A DNA stretch of 64,000 nucleotides from Flavobacterium soyae (lineage in GTDB: Bacteria > Bacteroidota > Bacteroidia > Flavobacteriales > Flavobacteriaceae): contig NZ_JAJQXA010000001.1 in assembly GCF_021245985.1 (NCBI RefSeq), forward strand, positions 434,001-498,000, in the 5' to 3' direction. The stretch's first letter is position 1. Every line of letters starts with the position of its first letter. Positions 7,218 to 15,911 of the stretch are shown in pieces. The position numbers were made by a program, and so were the translations under genes. Under the pieces are notes generated by a model. That model searched no databases and had not been told where the DNA came from. It saw nothing but the letters and a program-made list of their open reading frames with translations.

Positions 7218-9086
7218 TTATGAAAACAAATCATCTGGATCAACTAAATCTGATAATTTTTGTTTTAAATCATCTTCTAAAATGGTTAAACCAAATTGAT
7301 ATGAAGCGTTCATCCATCCAAAACCCTCTTCCGTTATATAATTAAATTCGGTTCCTACGTTTCCATATTCGGCGAAAATTTTGTGCGAGCTTATTGATAA
7401 ATCAAACTTTTCAGGAATGGTTCCGTTGTAATCAACCGTGTTTCTGGTAATCAGCCAAAGCCAGCGATAGACCATTTCCTGCGCTTCTTCGCTAAAATTA
7501 TAATTCAGCAGGCCTTCCCACAAAAGCATTTGATGCGGCGCCCAGCCAAACGGATAATCCCATTGTCTTGTTGGCGAATTATCATCAAAACCTGCAATTG
7601 ATTCTTTCGTACTTCCGGCAATTCCGCCTTTCATTTTAAACTTTGGAAGCGTTTTTTTAACCAAAATATCGGCTTGTTCCTGTGTGCTTATTTTTGCCCA
7701 AAGCGGATAAAAAGTGGTCGCAGCGTCAAAAGCATGCTGTTTTTCGTTTACAAAATCATAATCGAAATAAATACCGTTTTCAGGATTCCATAACAATTTG
7801 TTTATTTTTTCTTTTCTCGAAGACGATTTTAACAGCCAATAATCGCTTGAAAAAGATTTATCTTCAAAATATTGAAATTCATTTTTAAAATATTTCTTAA
7901 TCAAAAAAGCAATATCAGTTTCGTATTTATAAAGCAAACTATTAATCGCAACCGTATTTAAATTAGCGCAGACTCCAACCAGTCGATGTGTTGTATCGTG
8001 ACCGCTTTCGCGCATACTTCTATCGTGTGTAAAATACTTATCTAGTTCAGGATCGACGATTTCTCTTTCAAGATATTTCTTTTCGAATTCACGGGTTGAG
8101 AGATTGTACTTTGGTGCATATTGCTCCAGAATATCATCAAAATGCCCTTCTTCAACTTCAAACGGAAGCCCAATTCCTTCTGCTTTATAACGGTTTAAAC
8201 CATTTGCTGTAAGCCTTTTTCCTTCTTCCATCCAAACCGTTAAATATTCTTTTATGGCTGTTTTTAAATGTCTTTCAATCCAAAAAATATCAGGATTTGA
8301 CTTTTCAATAACATCCATAATAAGCGACGTATAAAGCGGTGGCTGCGTGCGGGTTAAATAATAACTTCGGTTTGCATTTAGAATTTTTCCGTAATGATCT
8401 ATTTGATATTTAAAGTTCTCGGCAATGCCCAAGGCAAGATCAATTTTATCATCAATCAAAAGCCCTTTGGCAATAAAATAACTGTCCCAGCCATACATTT
8501 CGTTGAATCTTCCGCCAGGAACGACAAACGGAACTCCCGAAATTTCATTATTTTTTATTTGGAGTGCCAAAGCCAGAATTCCCGGTTTTTTATTCAGCGA
8601 TAAAACATATTCTGGTGAAATATTTTTAGGCAGTTGCACCACTTTTAATTTTGGCGTCGCAGCTTCTAATTTCTTGAAATAATCAAAAACAATTTCGTCG
8701 CCAAAAGGCACATATAAATAAGCCAATTCATTTTCGATTTTATCGTCTTCCAGAATTTTCTTTACACCAATGGCATCAATTGTTCGGGTAAGACCATTCC
8801 AATACAGGTCTTTTATTTTTCTTGAAATTCTTTTTACAGGATCTTCAGTGATTTCATTTAAATCTATTGTGGCAGATTCAGTATTGTTTTTCTTAGCCAA
8901 AGCCAGTTCCTGCAACAGGTTTGAAAGCTGATAAGTCCCTTCAATCACTGCTGAATTTCCGTTTTCATCATTCAATAAAAACTTCTTTGGACCGTTGTCA
9001 TCAATCGTAATTTTTTTATCGCCGTCAGTATCTTCCTGAGCCAATAATTTTTCGATGGTTTGGATTATATGTAGTTTAAATTTCAT
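7218..9086 (-). CDS. Neutral-type trehalase (GH37) with N-terminal EF-hand calcium loop
   Basis: Hydrolyses trehalose to two glucoses. The 622-residue protein carries both trehalase signatures: PGGRFNEMYGWDSYF at residues 190-204 and QWDYPFGWAP at roughly 510-519. The catalytic-acid region RESGHDTTHR lies at 359-368, with Asp364 as candidate acid. The C-terminal region GTEFNYITEEGFGW should hold the general base. No signal peptide is seen, so it acts in the cytoplasm. Residues 19-30 (DTDGDKKITIDD) form a complete 12-residue EF-hand loop, followed by NGPKKF. Fungal neutral trehalases have a similar Ca-binding segment before the catalytic domain, and GHDTT is also fungal-like. The start overlaps the MFS gene by 11 bases, so the two are probably translationally coupled. 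Product confidence is high; calcium control is inferred. Confidence 0.93.
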   Translation of the reverse strand: MKFKLHIIQTIEKLLAQEDTDGDKKITIDDNGPKKFLLNDENGNSAVIEGTYQLSNLLQELALAKKNNTESATIDLNEITEDPVKRISRKIKDLYWNGLTRTIDAIGVKKILEDDKIENELAYLYVPFGDEIVFDYFKKLEAATPKLKVVQLPKNISPEYVLSLNKKPGILALALQIKNNEISGVPFVVPGGRFNEMYGWDSYFIAKGLLIDDKIDLALGIAENFKYQIDHYGKILNANRSYYLTRTQPPLYTSLIMDVIEKSNPDIFWIERHLKTAIKEYLTVWMEEGKRLTANGLNRYKAEGIGLPFEVEEGHFDDILEQYAPKYNLSTREFEKKYLEREIVDPELDKYFTHDRSMRESGHDTTHRLVGVCANLNTVAINSLLYKYETDIAFLIKKYFKNEFQYFEDKSFSSDYWLLKSSSRKEKINKLLWNPENGIYFDYDFVNEKQHAFDAATTFYPLWAKISTQEQADILVKKTLPKFKMKGGIAGSTKESIAGFDDNSPTRQWDYPFGWAPHQMLLWEGLLNYNFSEEAQEMVYRWLWLITRNTVDYNGTIPEKFDLSISSHKIFAEYGNVGTEFNYITEEGFGWMNASYQFGLTILEDDLKQKLSDLVDPDDLFS

Positions 9087-10296
9087 CTTTTGCAGTTATT
9101 TTTTTAAGAATAAAAAAGGAAATCAGTAATAAAGTCATCGGAATTAAAGTGAAATAAAAAGCCTTTTCTGGTCCTTCATTTTTAAACAGCCAGCCTGTTA
9201 TTCTGGATCCTAGTGTTCCGCCTAGAGCAGAAAAAATGACGATTAATCCGGTCATGGAACTTTGTAAATTCTTTGGTAAAGCACTTAATACAATCGAATT
9301 TAATAACGGATAAATAGGCGCAATAAATAATCCGATTAAAGGAAATGCAAATCCAATTAATGGAATATCTGAAAGTGTATTAATGTTTTTTACTTCTAAC
9401 CCAACTGTTTTTGGAAGTACAAAAACGACAATTAACATCGCAGAAATAATACAGACACTTAAAACCCAAATCCAGTTTACTTTTTTTGTTACGATTCCGG
9501 CAATAAGTCTTCCCACTGCTAATGAAACTGCCAAAATACTGGCCATCATAATACTGATATTTTCCGGCAGATGAAGCACTTTTGTATTGAATGTTGGCAG
9601 CCAGGAAAGAATTCCCTGTTCGATCATTACAAATAAAAACACGCTGATAACAAAAATAACCGTAAGCAGTTTTGCCATTAATTTGAACATCTGCAAGAAA
9701 TCATCTTTGAGGTTTACTCCAGCCGCAGCTTCAGTTTGTTCAAATTTTACAAAGAGTAAAAACAGGAACGACAAAAACGATAATCCCGCTAATAACCAAT
9801 ATACATTTAACCATGAATTGGGGTCGTTTTCGTTGTTAAAAGCCGGAAATAAAAAATAAGCCAGCGCAATTCCTACCATAAAAAAACCTTCTATACTGCT
9901 CATTAAAGCGTTGTGTTCTTTTTTGGTTTCGGTTACGGTTCCTATTAACGAGTAAACGGAAACTTTTATCAGGGCAAATGAAACTCCAACGGTTGCAAAA
10001 AGGATTTTAGCATTGTCAAATGAGTTTCCAAAATACATAGAAATACAGGCTAAAGTCACTAAAGCCAATCCTATTAACATCGCTTTTCTATAGCCTATTC
10101 GGGGCAAAAAAGAGGCTATAAAAAAGGATACAATAGCAATTGGCATGTCTTTAAAAGCCTCTAAAATACTCGCCTGAACTTCATCGACTCCGTAATTTCT
10201 CTGTGATTTTAAAATCACAATTCCTACGCTGTTTAATAAAATAGCGAAGACAAAATAATTGAGGTAAAGTGAGATTTTAATTCCTATGTTTTTCAT
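9076..10296 (-). CDS. MFS transporter, probable trehalose or disaccharide importer
   Basis: The 406-residue protein is built from about 12 hydrophobic helices with no large soluble domain, typical of the major facilitator superfamily. The loop LPRIGYRKAMLIGLALVTL after helix 2 matches the conserved loop 2-3 position (G-x-x-x/R-K). A charged central loop with KFEQTEAAAGVNLKDD separates the two six-helix halves. Substrate is inferred from position: the gene follows the TonB receptor gene, overlaps the trehalase gene by 11 bases, and the divergent gene encodes a LacI-type regulator. It would bring the sugar across the inner membrane for the cytoplasmic trehalase. Confidence 0.88.
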   Translation of the reverse strand: MKNIGIKISLYLNYFVFAILLNSVGIVILKSQRNYGVDEVQASILEAFKDMPIAIVSFFIASFLPRIGYRKAMLIGLALVTLACISMYFGNSFDNAKILFATVGVSFALIKVSVYSLIGTVTETKKEHNALMSSIEGFFMVGIALAYFLFPAFNNENDPNSWLNVYWLLAGLSFLSFLFLLFVKFEQTEAAAGVNLKDDFLQMFKLMAKLLTVIFVISVFLFVMIEQGILSWLPTFNTKVLHLPENISIMMASILAVSLAVGRLIAGIVTKKVNWIWVLSVCIISAMLIVVFVLPKTVGLEVKNINTLSDIPLIGFAFPLIGLFIAPIYPLLNSIVLSALPKNLQSSMTGLIVIFSALGGTLGSRITGWLFKNEGPEKAFYFTLIPMTLLLISFFILKKITAKDEI

Positions 10297-10332
10297 TTTC
10301 TGTTTTTTGTCTATTCGTTGTGGTTACTGTGC

Positions 10333-10359
10333 GGAGACGCACTGCTGTGCGCCTCTACA
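10333..10359. repeat. GGAGACGCACTGCTGTGC-type short palindrome
   Basis: A hairpin built on GAGACGCACTGC and its complement lies in the 95-base gap between the receptor and MFS genes, inside the operon. The same word family forms the larger repeat at 52513-52588. It may reduce downstream expression by hairpin formation. Confidence 0.5.
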
Positions 10360-10391
10360 GTACCATACGTATATACGTTGAATTATATAAA

Positions 10392-13031
10392 TTAGAAATT
10401 AACGGCTACAGAAAATCTAAATGCGCGTCCTAAAATAGGTCTTGCCATAAACACATCGCTTGCTGCTGATGTTGTTTGTCTTGGATCTCCTTCTGTTAAA
10501 CCAATTTCGTTGAATAAATTCGAAGCATCGACTGCAAAACGAAGGTTTTTATACGTGTAATTTAAACCTGCTCCAACTTCTTTATAAGCTGGTAAAACTT
10601 GTTTGTTATCCTGATTCGTGAATTTTTTATCGTAATAAGAAAACTGAACATAAGCTGTAAAATCTTTTGTAATATCAACTTCTGGTCTTAAGTTACAGAA
10701 AAATTTAGGGATTCTTCTTGCTGTATTTCCGTTGAAATCAAAAGTAGAACCGTCTGCATTTGTTCCTGTAAAGTTGTCGTATTCCGGTTTTTGAACCGTA
10801 AATGTAAAGTTCAGTTTTACAAATTCATATCTCGCATTAGTTTCTACTTCAAGACCAATATTGTTTACGTCGGCAAATTTATTTTCTGAAGATCCATCAG
10901 ATAAAATATCCGTGAAAGCAACGTTTTTCAAATTCATGTGAAATAAATTCGCATTTACAGAGAAGAAAGAACTTGAATATTTATAACCCAATTCAAACTG
11001 ATTTACTTCTGTATTTTCCAGTTTGCTTAAATCGGCTGCATTATCATAAAATGATTCTTCAATTGGAGATCTAAAACCGTGGCTGTAACGAACGTATGAA
11101 GCCATATTGTCGTTGAATTTGTAGTTTCCAGCGGCAGTATACGACCATTCGCTTACATCATATCTCCAGTATGTATAAGGGTTTCCTTTTACAGTTGTTA
11201 CTGCATCATCGGCCGTATTATTGTCCAGAATTCCTAAGTTTTCAGAGAAAAATCTGGCATTGTCTCTGTATCCGGAATATTTGTCTTTATTGTATCTTAA
11301 ACCTGCATTGAAAGTCAAATTATCTGTCGCTTTAATTTCTGCGTCAGCATAAATATCATTCAAAAGTCCTTTTGTCTGTGCATCTCTTTCAAGCCATGTA
11401 ATTCTTTCGATACCATTCCAGGTATGATCAACTCCGGTTGTATTATCTTTTACGTTTAATAATCTTGGATTATCTGAAACGCCTACTAAATAGGAATTCC
11501 AGTTCCAGTATTGATTTGATTTCCAGTTAGAATAGTAGTAACCAGCCGTTAATTTCACTGGATCTAAGTCAAAAGAAAAAGAGAAATTATTCGCAAAGTT
11601 GTTCATTTTCTTTTCAATATGCCAAAGGTCAGCCCTCATAATTAAAGCATTTGGATCAAGAGTCGCTCCATTATCTACATAACTATAAGTCAAATTACTA
11701 GCTGTTGTATTTTGAACAGTTGTTGCATAAGCATCTTGTGTCCAAGGTCCGCCATTTGGGAAAATTGCATTGTAATTTAAATCGATGCTCGTTTGTTTGA
11801 AGGCATTTTTGAAAGTAACCTTATCTGAAATTTTCTTTTTGAATTCAGCTCCAATTGAGTTGATTACAGGATGAGAACCATCTTCTAAATCTGCGCTAAA
11901 AGTTCCGCCTCCATATTGAGGAACATTTAAATGACTGAAATTTACTGAAGTCAATGTTCCGTAATTTGGATTAAATCCGTTGATACCTTCAATTTTTCCG
12001 TTATTACTTTTTAAAGGAATTGGTAAATAAAATGTGTTTCTGTCGTCAAGATGTTTGAAGTTAACTCTTAAATAATCGTTGTCATCAAATTTATACGTGA
12101 TGTTTCCTTTTATTTGTCCTCCTTTATTGGCTGTAAAACCAGTATTTCTTACACCATTATCAGCTCTGTAGAAACCTCCAATATTAAAAAACAATTTATC
12201 CTGAATTAAAGCACCAGATAAATTAAGGTCAGTTCTGAACATTCCGTAATCTGAAGTCGTGAATTTTGCTCTTCCCTGAAAATCATTTTGACCTGTTTTC
12301 GAAATAAAGTTGATAATTCCCCCAGGAGCATTGTTTGCAAAAATTGAGGCAGAACCTCCACGAACAGCTTCCATTTTGCTTACCGTTTCGTCAAGTCTGT
12401 AAAAGGTATCGGCATTGGCAAATTGTAATGCACCATCTTCAAAAACCGGTAATCCGTCTTCCTGAATCTGTACATATTCATAAGCTCCCGCAGATGGAAT
12501 TCCTCTTGCAAAAAGGTTATTTCCAATTTCTCCTCCAGATGCTTCAACCACAAATCCCGGAATTGTCTGCAATAAAGCCGCCGTACTTGACGGCGCTCTG
12601 TCTTCGATCGCTTTTGCTCCCATTGTGGTAATGGCAACGCTCGATTCTAATTTCGATCTTGGGGCAGATGAACCTGTTACTACCACTTCTTTTAAACTTT
12701 GTGATTCCGTTTCTAAAAGCAAATCTGCCACTAAAGATTCTCCTTCTTTTACCGAAATTTCTTTGCTGTATGTTTTGTAACCCACATTTGTTGCTTCTAC
12801 AACATAATTTCCAGCAATAACATCAGTAAAAACATAGCGTCCGTTTTCATCTGTTATCGTATTTTTTCCCGTGTCTTTTAAAGATACATTTGCTCCCGGA
12901 ATTGATTGTCCGGTTTCGTCTAATACTTTTCCAGACACCGTATTTTTTGCCTGGGCAAATAAATTATTTGGAACAGTAATTAAGCATATTATCAAAAATA
13001 ATATACCTAAGTAAGAGTGTTTCTGTTTCAT
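10392..13031 (-). CDS. TonB-dependent outer-membrane receptor, trehalose locus
   Basis: Energy-dependent outer-membrane importer, 879 residues. A signal peptide (MKQKHSYLGILFLIICLITV, cut near LFAQA) is followed by a carboxypeptidase-like regulatory domain (residues about 30-115, with VSGKVLDETGQSIPGANVSL). A TonB-box-like stretch LKEVVVTG follows, then the plug domain (ALLQTIPGFVVEASGGEIGNN) and a beta-barrel ending in aromatic FRFSVAVNF, the expected barrel end signal. No SusD-like lipoprotein gene follows, so this is not a classical SusCD pair. Cotranscription with the MFS and trehalase genes suggests a sugar substrate, but the receptor sequence itself does not show which. Confidence 0.92.
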   Translation of the reverse strand: MKQKHSYLGILFLIICLITVPNNLFAQAKNTVSGKVLDETGQSIPGANVSLKDTGKNTITDENGRYVFTDVIAGNYVVEATNVGYKTYSKEISVKEGESLVADLLLETESQSLKEVVVTGSSAPRSKLESSVAITTMGAKAIEDRAPSSTAALLQTIPGFVVEASGGEIGNNLFARGIPSAGAYEYVQIQEDGLPVFEDGALQFANADTFYRLDETVSKMEAVRGGSASIFANNAPGGIINFISKTGQNDFQGRAKFTTSDYGMFRTDLNLSGALIQDKLFFNIGGFYRADNGVRNTGFTANKGGQIKGNITYKFDDNDYLRVNFKHLDDRNTFYLPIPLKSNNGKIEGINGFNPNYGTLTSVNFSHLNVPQYGGGTFSADLEDGSHPVINSIGAEFKKKISDKVTFKNAFKQTSIDLNYNAIFPNGGPWTQDAYATTVQNTTASNLTYSYVDNGATLDPNALIMRADLWHIEKKMNNFANNFSFSFDLDPVKLTAGYYYSNWKSNQYWNWNSYLVGVSDNPRLLNVKDNTTGVDHTWNGIERITWLERDAQTKGLLNDIYADAEIKATDNLTFNAGLRYNKDKYSGYRDNARFFSENLGILDNNTADDAVTTVKGNPYTYWRYDVSEWSYTAAGNYKFNDNMASYVRYSHGFRSPIEESFYDNAADLSKLENTEVNQFELGYKYSSSFFSVNANLFHMNLKNVAFTDILSDGSSENKFADVNNIGLEVETNARYEFVKLNFTFTVQKPEYDNFTGTNADGSTFDFNGNTARRIPKFFCNLRPEVDITKDFTAYVQFSYYDKKFTNQDNKQVLPAYKEVGAGLNYTYKNLRFAVDASNLFNEIGLTEGDPRQTTSAASDVFMARPILGRAFRFSVAVNF

Positions 13032-13113
13032 GACTTTTTTGGTTTAGTTAGTAAATTTTTCATTTATACTGTAAACTTAAAACACTAATTAAACACAATT
13101 TAGCAATTCTAAA

Positions 13114-13150
13114 TCGAAAACGTTTTCGAAATCACCTAAAACGTTTTCGG
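13114..13150. promoter_or_regulatory. Paired LacI-type operators in the receptor/lacI divergent region
   Basis: TCGAAAACGTTTTCGA at 13114-13129 is a perfect 16-bp palindrome with a central CG, the form favoured by LacI/GalR proteins. A second copy, CCTAAAACGTTTTCGG at 13135-13150, keeps the AAAACGTTTT core. The centres are 21 bp apart, two helical turns, so two dimers would sit on the same face. The sites lie between the divergent receptor gene (start 13031) and the regulator gene (start 13198), upstream of both likely -7 elements: TAAGTTTA at 13079-13072 on the minus strand and TACATTTA at 13186-13193 on the plus strand. Confidence 0.75.
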
Positions 13151-13197
13151 AAATATATTTTTGATCAATGAAGTTTATTTTTTAGTACATTTATTTC

Positions 13198-14223
13198 ATG
13201 AATGATACAAAATTAATAGATATAGCCTCGGCCCTAGGAATATCGGTCACAACGGTTTCAAAGGCATTAAAAGGATATACAGACATTAGTAAATCGACGC
13301 GCGCCAAGGTTATCGAAATGGCCGAAACGATGAACTATATGCCTAATTCTGTTGCGGTTAATTTAAGAACCAACGAAACCAAAACCATTGGTGTCATTAT
13401 CCCCGCAACGGTTCATCACTTTTTTTCGAGCGTATTAAATGGCATTTTAGAAGAAGCTGAAAAAAGAGGTTATTTGGTTATCATTCTGCAGTCAAACGAA
13501 AAATATGAAATGGAGAAAAAACAGCTTGCTTTATTGATTCAAAAGCGGGTTGACGGCGTTTTGATGTCACTTTCTAACGAAACGGATGATTTCTCTCATA
13601 TTAATGACGCCATCCGAAAAAATACGCCTGTTGTTTTATTTGATAAAATTGCCAAAAGAGTTGATTGTTCTAAAGTGGTTATTAATGATGCCAAAGCGGC
13701 TTTTGATGCTGTTTCCTATCTTATAAATAAAGGGTATAAAAAAATCGCTCATTTTAGAGGTTCGTATGTTCCTCAAAATTCTATTGATCGTTTTTTAGGT
13801 TATAAACGTGCACTTGAAGCACACGGAATTGAATACGATCCGAAACTGGTTTATGTTTGTGACAACAATACAGATTTTGAAGACGGCTACGAAAATGCTC
13901 AAAAAATCATGAACGAACATCCAGATATCGACGCTATTTTTGCCATTACAGATTTAGTCGCTATCGGGATTATAAAATATTTTAATGAGGCTGGAATAAA
14001 AACACCAGATCAGGTGGCTGTTTTTGGCTTTAGTAATTGGTTTATGAGTACGGTAATTTCGCCTAAATTAACGACAATTGATCAGCCTGGATTTGAAATG
14101 GGGCACACAGCGGTTTCGATTTTAATTGATGAAATTGCAGATATAAAAGAACACAAACCTGTTACGCATCAAATTATAGAACTTCCAACCAGAATCATTG
14201 AAAGAGAATCAACGGTTAAATGA
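13198..14223 (+). CDS. LacI/GalR-family transcriptional regulator of the trehalose locus
   Basis: Sugar-responsive DNA-binding regulator of 341 residues, a standard length. The N-terminal helix-turn-helix and hinge are classical: IDIASALGISVTTVSKAL at residues 7-24, then MNYMPNSVAVNLRTNETKTI. The periplasmic-binding-protein-like effector domain follows (TIGVIIPATVHHFFSSVLNG onward, with PDQVAVFGFSNW and LTTIDQPGFEMG near the end). The gene diverges from the receptor-MFS-trehalase operon, and two LacI-type palindromes lie between them. The leader is very short: TACATTTA at 13186-13193 is the best -7 candidate, with TTTG 22 bases upstream at 13160-13163. The effector is not known; trehalose is the guess from neighbours. 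Confidence 0.95.
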   Translation: MNDTKLIDIASALGISVTTVSKALKGYTDISKSTRAKVIEMAETMNYMPNSVAVNLRTNETKTIGVIIPATVHHFFSSVLNGILEEAEKRGYLVIILQSNEKYEMEKKQLALLIQKRVDGVLMSLSNETDDFSHINDAIRKNTPVVLFDKIAKRVDCSKVVINDAKAAFDAVSYLINKGYKKIAHFRGSYVPQNSIDRFLGYKRALEAHGIEYDPKLVYVCDNNTDFEDGYENAQKIMNEHPDIDAIFAITDLVAIGIIKYFNEAGIKTPDQVAVFGFSNWFMSTVISPKLTTIDQPGFEMGHTAVSILIDEIADIKEHKPVTHQIIELPTRIIERESTVK

Positions 14224-14264
14224 TTTTTTAGTTTTAACTTTGCCTCAATTCTTAAAGAGCATCA

Positions 14265-14618
14265 ATGTTTCCAATTCCTGAAAATACCGATTTTTTATTG
14301 GCTGATGCCGAAAGAGAAAATTTATATTTAAGTCTGATTGAGCAGATTAATAAAGATTTTAATCTGGCGAATGAAGGAATTGATTTTCCGCTTAGTATTT
14401 CTCCCGAAGAATTAAAAATCCAGCTTCACGAAAAAATCTACCGAATGATTCAGTACAAGTTTGCTGAATATCTGAACCTGCTTTATATTATTGATGTTTC
14501 TGAAATTGAAATCAAAAAGTTAGATGGATCAGATTTGGTAATTTTAGCTGAACAAGTTGCTTTTTTGATTTTAAAAAGAGAATGGCAGAAAGTGTGGTTT
14601 CGTAATCACTATAAATAG
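14265..14618 (+). CDS. Conserved-type hypothetical protein, 117 residues
   Basis: I do not recognise the family. The protein is acidic in its first half, has no signal peptide or membrane helix, and looks mainly helical, with an aromatic segment in the middle (YRMIQYKFAEYLNLLYII). It starts 41 bases after the LacI gene stop codon and ends four bases before the convergent lipoprotein gene. Codon use resembles its neighbours, and the compact fit between genes argues that it is real. Function unknown. Confidence 0.7.
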   Translation: MFPIPENTDFLLADAERENLYLSLIEQINKDFNLANEGIDFPLSISPEELKIQLHEKIYRMIQYKFAEYLNLLYIIDVSEIEIKKLDGSDLVILAEQVAFLILKREWQKVWFRNHYK

Positions 14619-14622
14619 AAAA

Positions 14623-15201
14623 TTAGTCTGTTACCAAAATACTATAACTTTCAGGTCTTACGATTTTTTTTAATTTACCTAATTCAGACCACAATCCAAA
14701 TCCGCTAGTATCTAATTTACTACCAATAATCTGAGAACGACCGCATTTAAAACAAATTTTTGCGATTCCAACTGTTTTTTCTTTCTTCTTAAAAATAAAA
14801 ATATCCCGATATTCTGCAGCACAACCAGCGAAAGTATTTTGCAGAGAATCTTTTTCGCTAAATACATTTTCAATATTTTTTTGCTGTTTAATTGATAAAT
14901 TTGATTTTTTGTAGTTATGATTCAATAGAATTTTCTCGAAATTTTCTTCTCCGATAGTATCAGGAAAAGTATGAACATAAATATCAAAAAATTCTTTTTC
15001 TTTTTTAGTATTATTATCCTTCATAAGGATTTTGGTAAATTCATCATCAGAAAAATCTAAATAGTAATGATCGATTTTATCAGAATCAAAAAAAGGTCGT
15101 AACTCTTTTTTTACAACTTTTTCATCTGCTACTTCTGCCTTATTTGAATTTTTACAACTCGAAATTATAATAACAATAAGTATAAAAATATATTTTTTCA
15201 C
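14623..15201 (-). CDS. Hypothetical lipoprotein, 192 residues
   Basis: The N-terminus (MKKYIFILIVIIISSCKNSN) is a lipoprotein signal peptide with cysteine at residue 16, so the mature protein is probably attached to a membrane. The rest is lysine-rich and soluble, with a cysteine pair in FKCGRSQ plus FAGCAAEY that could form a disulfide. No known domain is recognised. It lies 42 bases downstream of the beta-barrel gene on the same strand and may be cotranscribed with it. Confidence 0.75.
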   Translation of the reverse strand: MKKYIFILIVIIISSCKNSNKAEVADEKVVKKELRPFFDSDKIDHYYLDFSDDEFTKILMKDNNTKKEKEFFDIYVHTFPDTIGEENFEKILLNHNYKKSNLSIKQQKNIENVFSEKDSLQNTFAGCAAEYRDIFIFKKKEKTVGIAKICFKCGRSQIIGSKLDTSGFGLWSELGKLKKIVRPESYSILVTD

Positions 15202-15243
15202 TTTGTGGATTTTAAAAACTTAGCATCTCAGAACCTTAGCAAC

Positions 15244-15795
15244 TTAGAAATAAACTCTCACAAAAGGCATAAACCCAGAACCATAAAGACTTTTATCAGG
15301 ATCATATAACACATCGTAGCGAGCGCCAATTGTTACATTTCCGGTTCTGTAACCTGCTCCAAGATATAAAGCAGTATTCCAATAACTATCAGAAAAAGCC
15401 GGTCTGTTGATGTTGGCTTCATATCTTGTATCTACTCTTACTTGCTCTAATTCGGCAGATAGTTGAACTTCCGGGATTGGGTTTACAAGCGTAATTAAAC
15501 TTCCGCCATAAACATACGATTCATAATAGTTTTTTGAAGATAAGTAACCAAATTGTAAACCAAGACCAAAGGAAACAATTTCGTTAACATTGTAAATGGC
15601 GCTTGGCATTACTGAAATGTCTGTATAACCGGAACCAATTCCTAAACCAAGACCGCCTCCAAACTGCACTTTATCCCAAAAATGATTACTGTTATCTATG
15701 ATATACTTTTGCTGTGCATTTACATAACTTGAGAATAAGACTGTCAAAATCACAAAAAAAGATCTGCAATCGATTAAAAATTGTTTTTTATTCAT
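15244..15795 (-). CDS. Small outer-membrane beta-barrel-like protein
   Basis: The 183-residue protein has an N-terminal signal sequence ending near SYVNAQQ. The mature part is rich in glycine and alternating aromatic strands (GGGLGLGIGSGYTDISVMPS, YLGAGYRTGNVTIGARYDV) and ends in a terminal phenylalanine, as in small beta-barrels. Proteins like this sit next to sucA in flavobacteria and I recall them being labelled alpha-ketoglutarate decarboxylase. Nothing in this sequence supports an enzyme, so such a label would come from the divergent sucA neighbour. The actual role is unknown. Confidence 0.75.
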   Translation of the reverse strand: MNKKQFLIDCRSFFVILTVLFSSYVNAQQKYIIDNSNHFWDKVQFGGGLGLGIGSGYTDISVMPSAIYNVNEIVSFGLGLQFGYLSSKNYYESYVYGGSLITLVNPIPEVQLSAELEQVRVDTRYEANINRPAFSDSYWNTALYLGAGYRTGNVTIGARYDVLYDPDKSLYGSGFMPFVRVYF

Positions 15796-15867
15796 AGTTA
15801 ACGTTTATTTTAACAAATTTTTACGTAAAAGTACGTAAAAAAAAGATTTAAATAAAGGCGATTGTTG

Positions 15868-15875
15868 TACTTTTG
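15868..15875 (+). promoter_or_regulatory. sucA promoter -7 element TACTTTTG
   Basis: TACTTTTG matches the Bacteroidota -7 consensus TAnnTTTG and lies 36 bases before the ATG at 15912. No good -33 element is visible. Transcription would begin near 15882, downstream of the TTG at 15873, which rules that codon out as the translation start. Confidence 0.6.
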
Positions 15876-15911
15876 CCATTCTATTTAACAAAAAGTATAT
15901 TCACTAATATT

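Noticed and set aside
12335..12637. Two overlapping open frames inside the receptor gene
   Set aside because: They sit within the plug region of a clear TonB receptor, lack any recognisable motif and have no promoter.
15873..15911. Longer N-terminus of SucA starting at TTG 15873
   Set aside because: The codon lies inside the predicted -7 element and the added 13 residues do not fit the E1 family; ATG 15912 gives the standard start.
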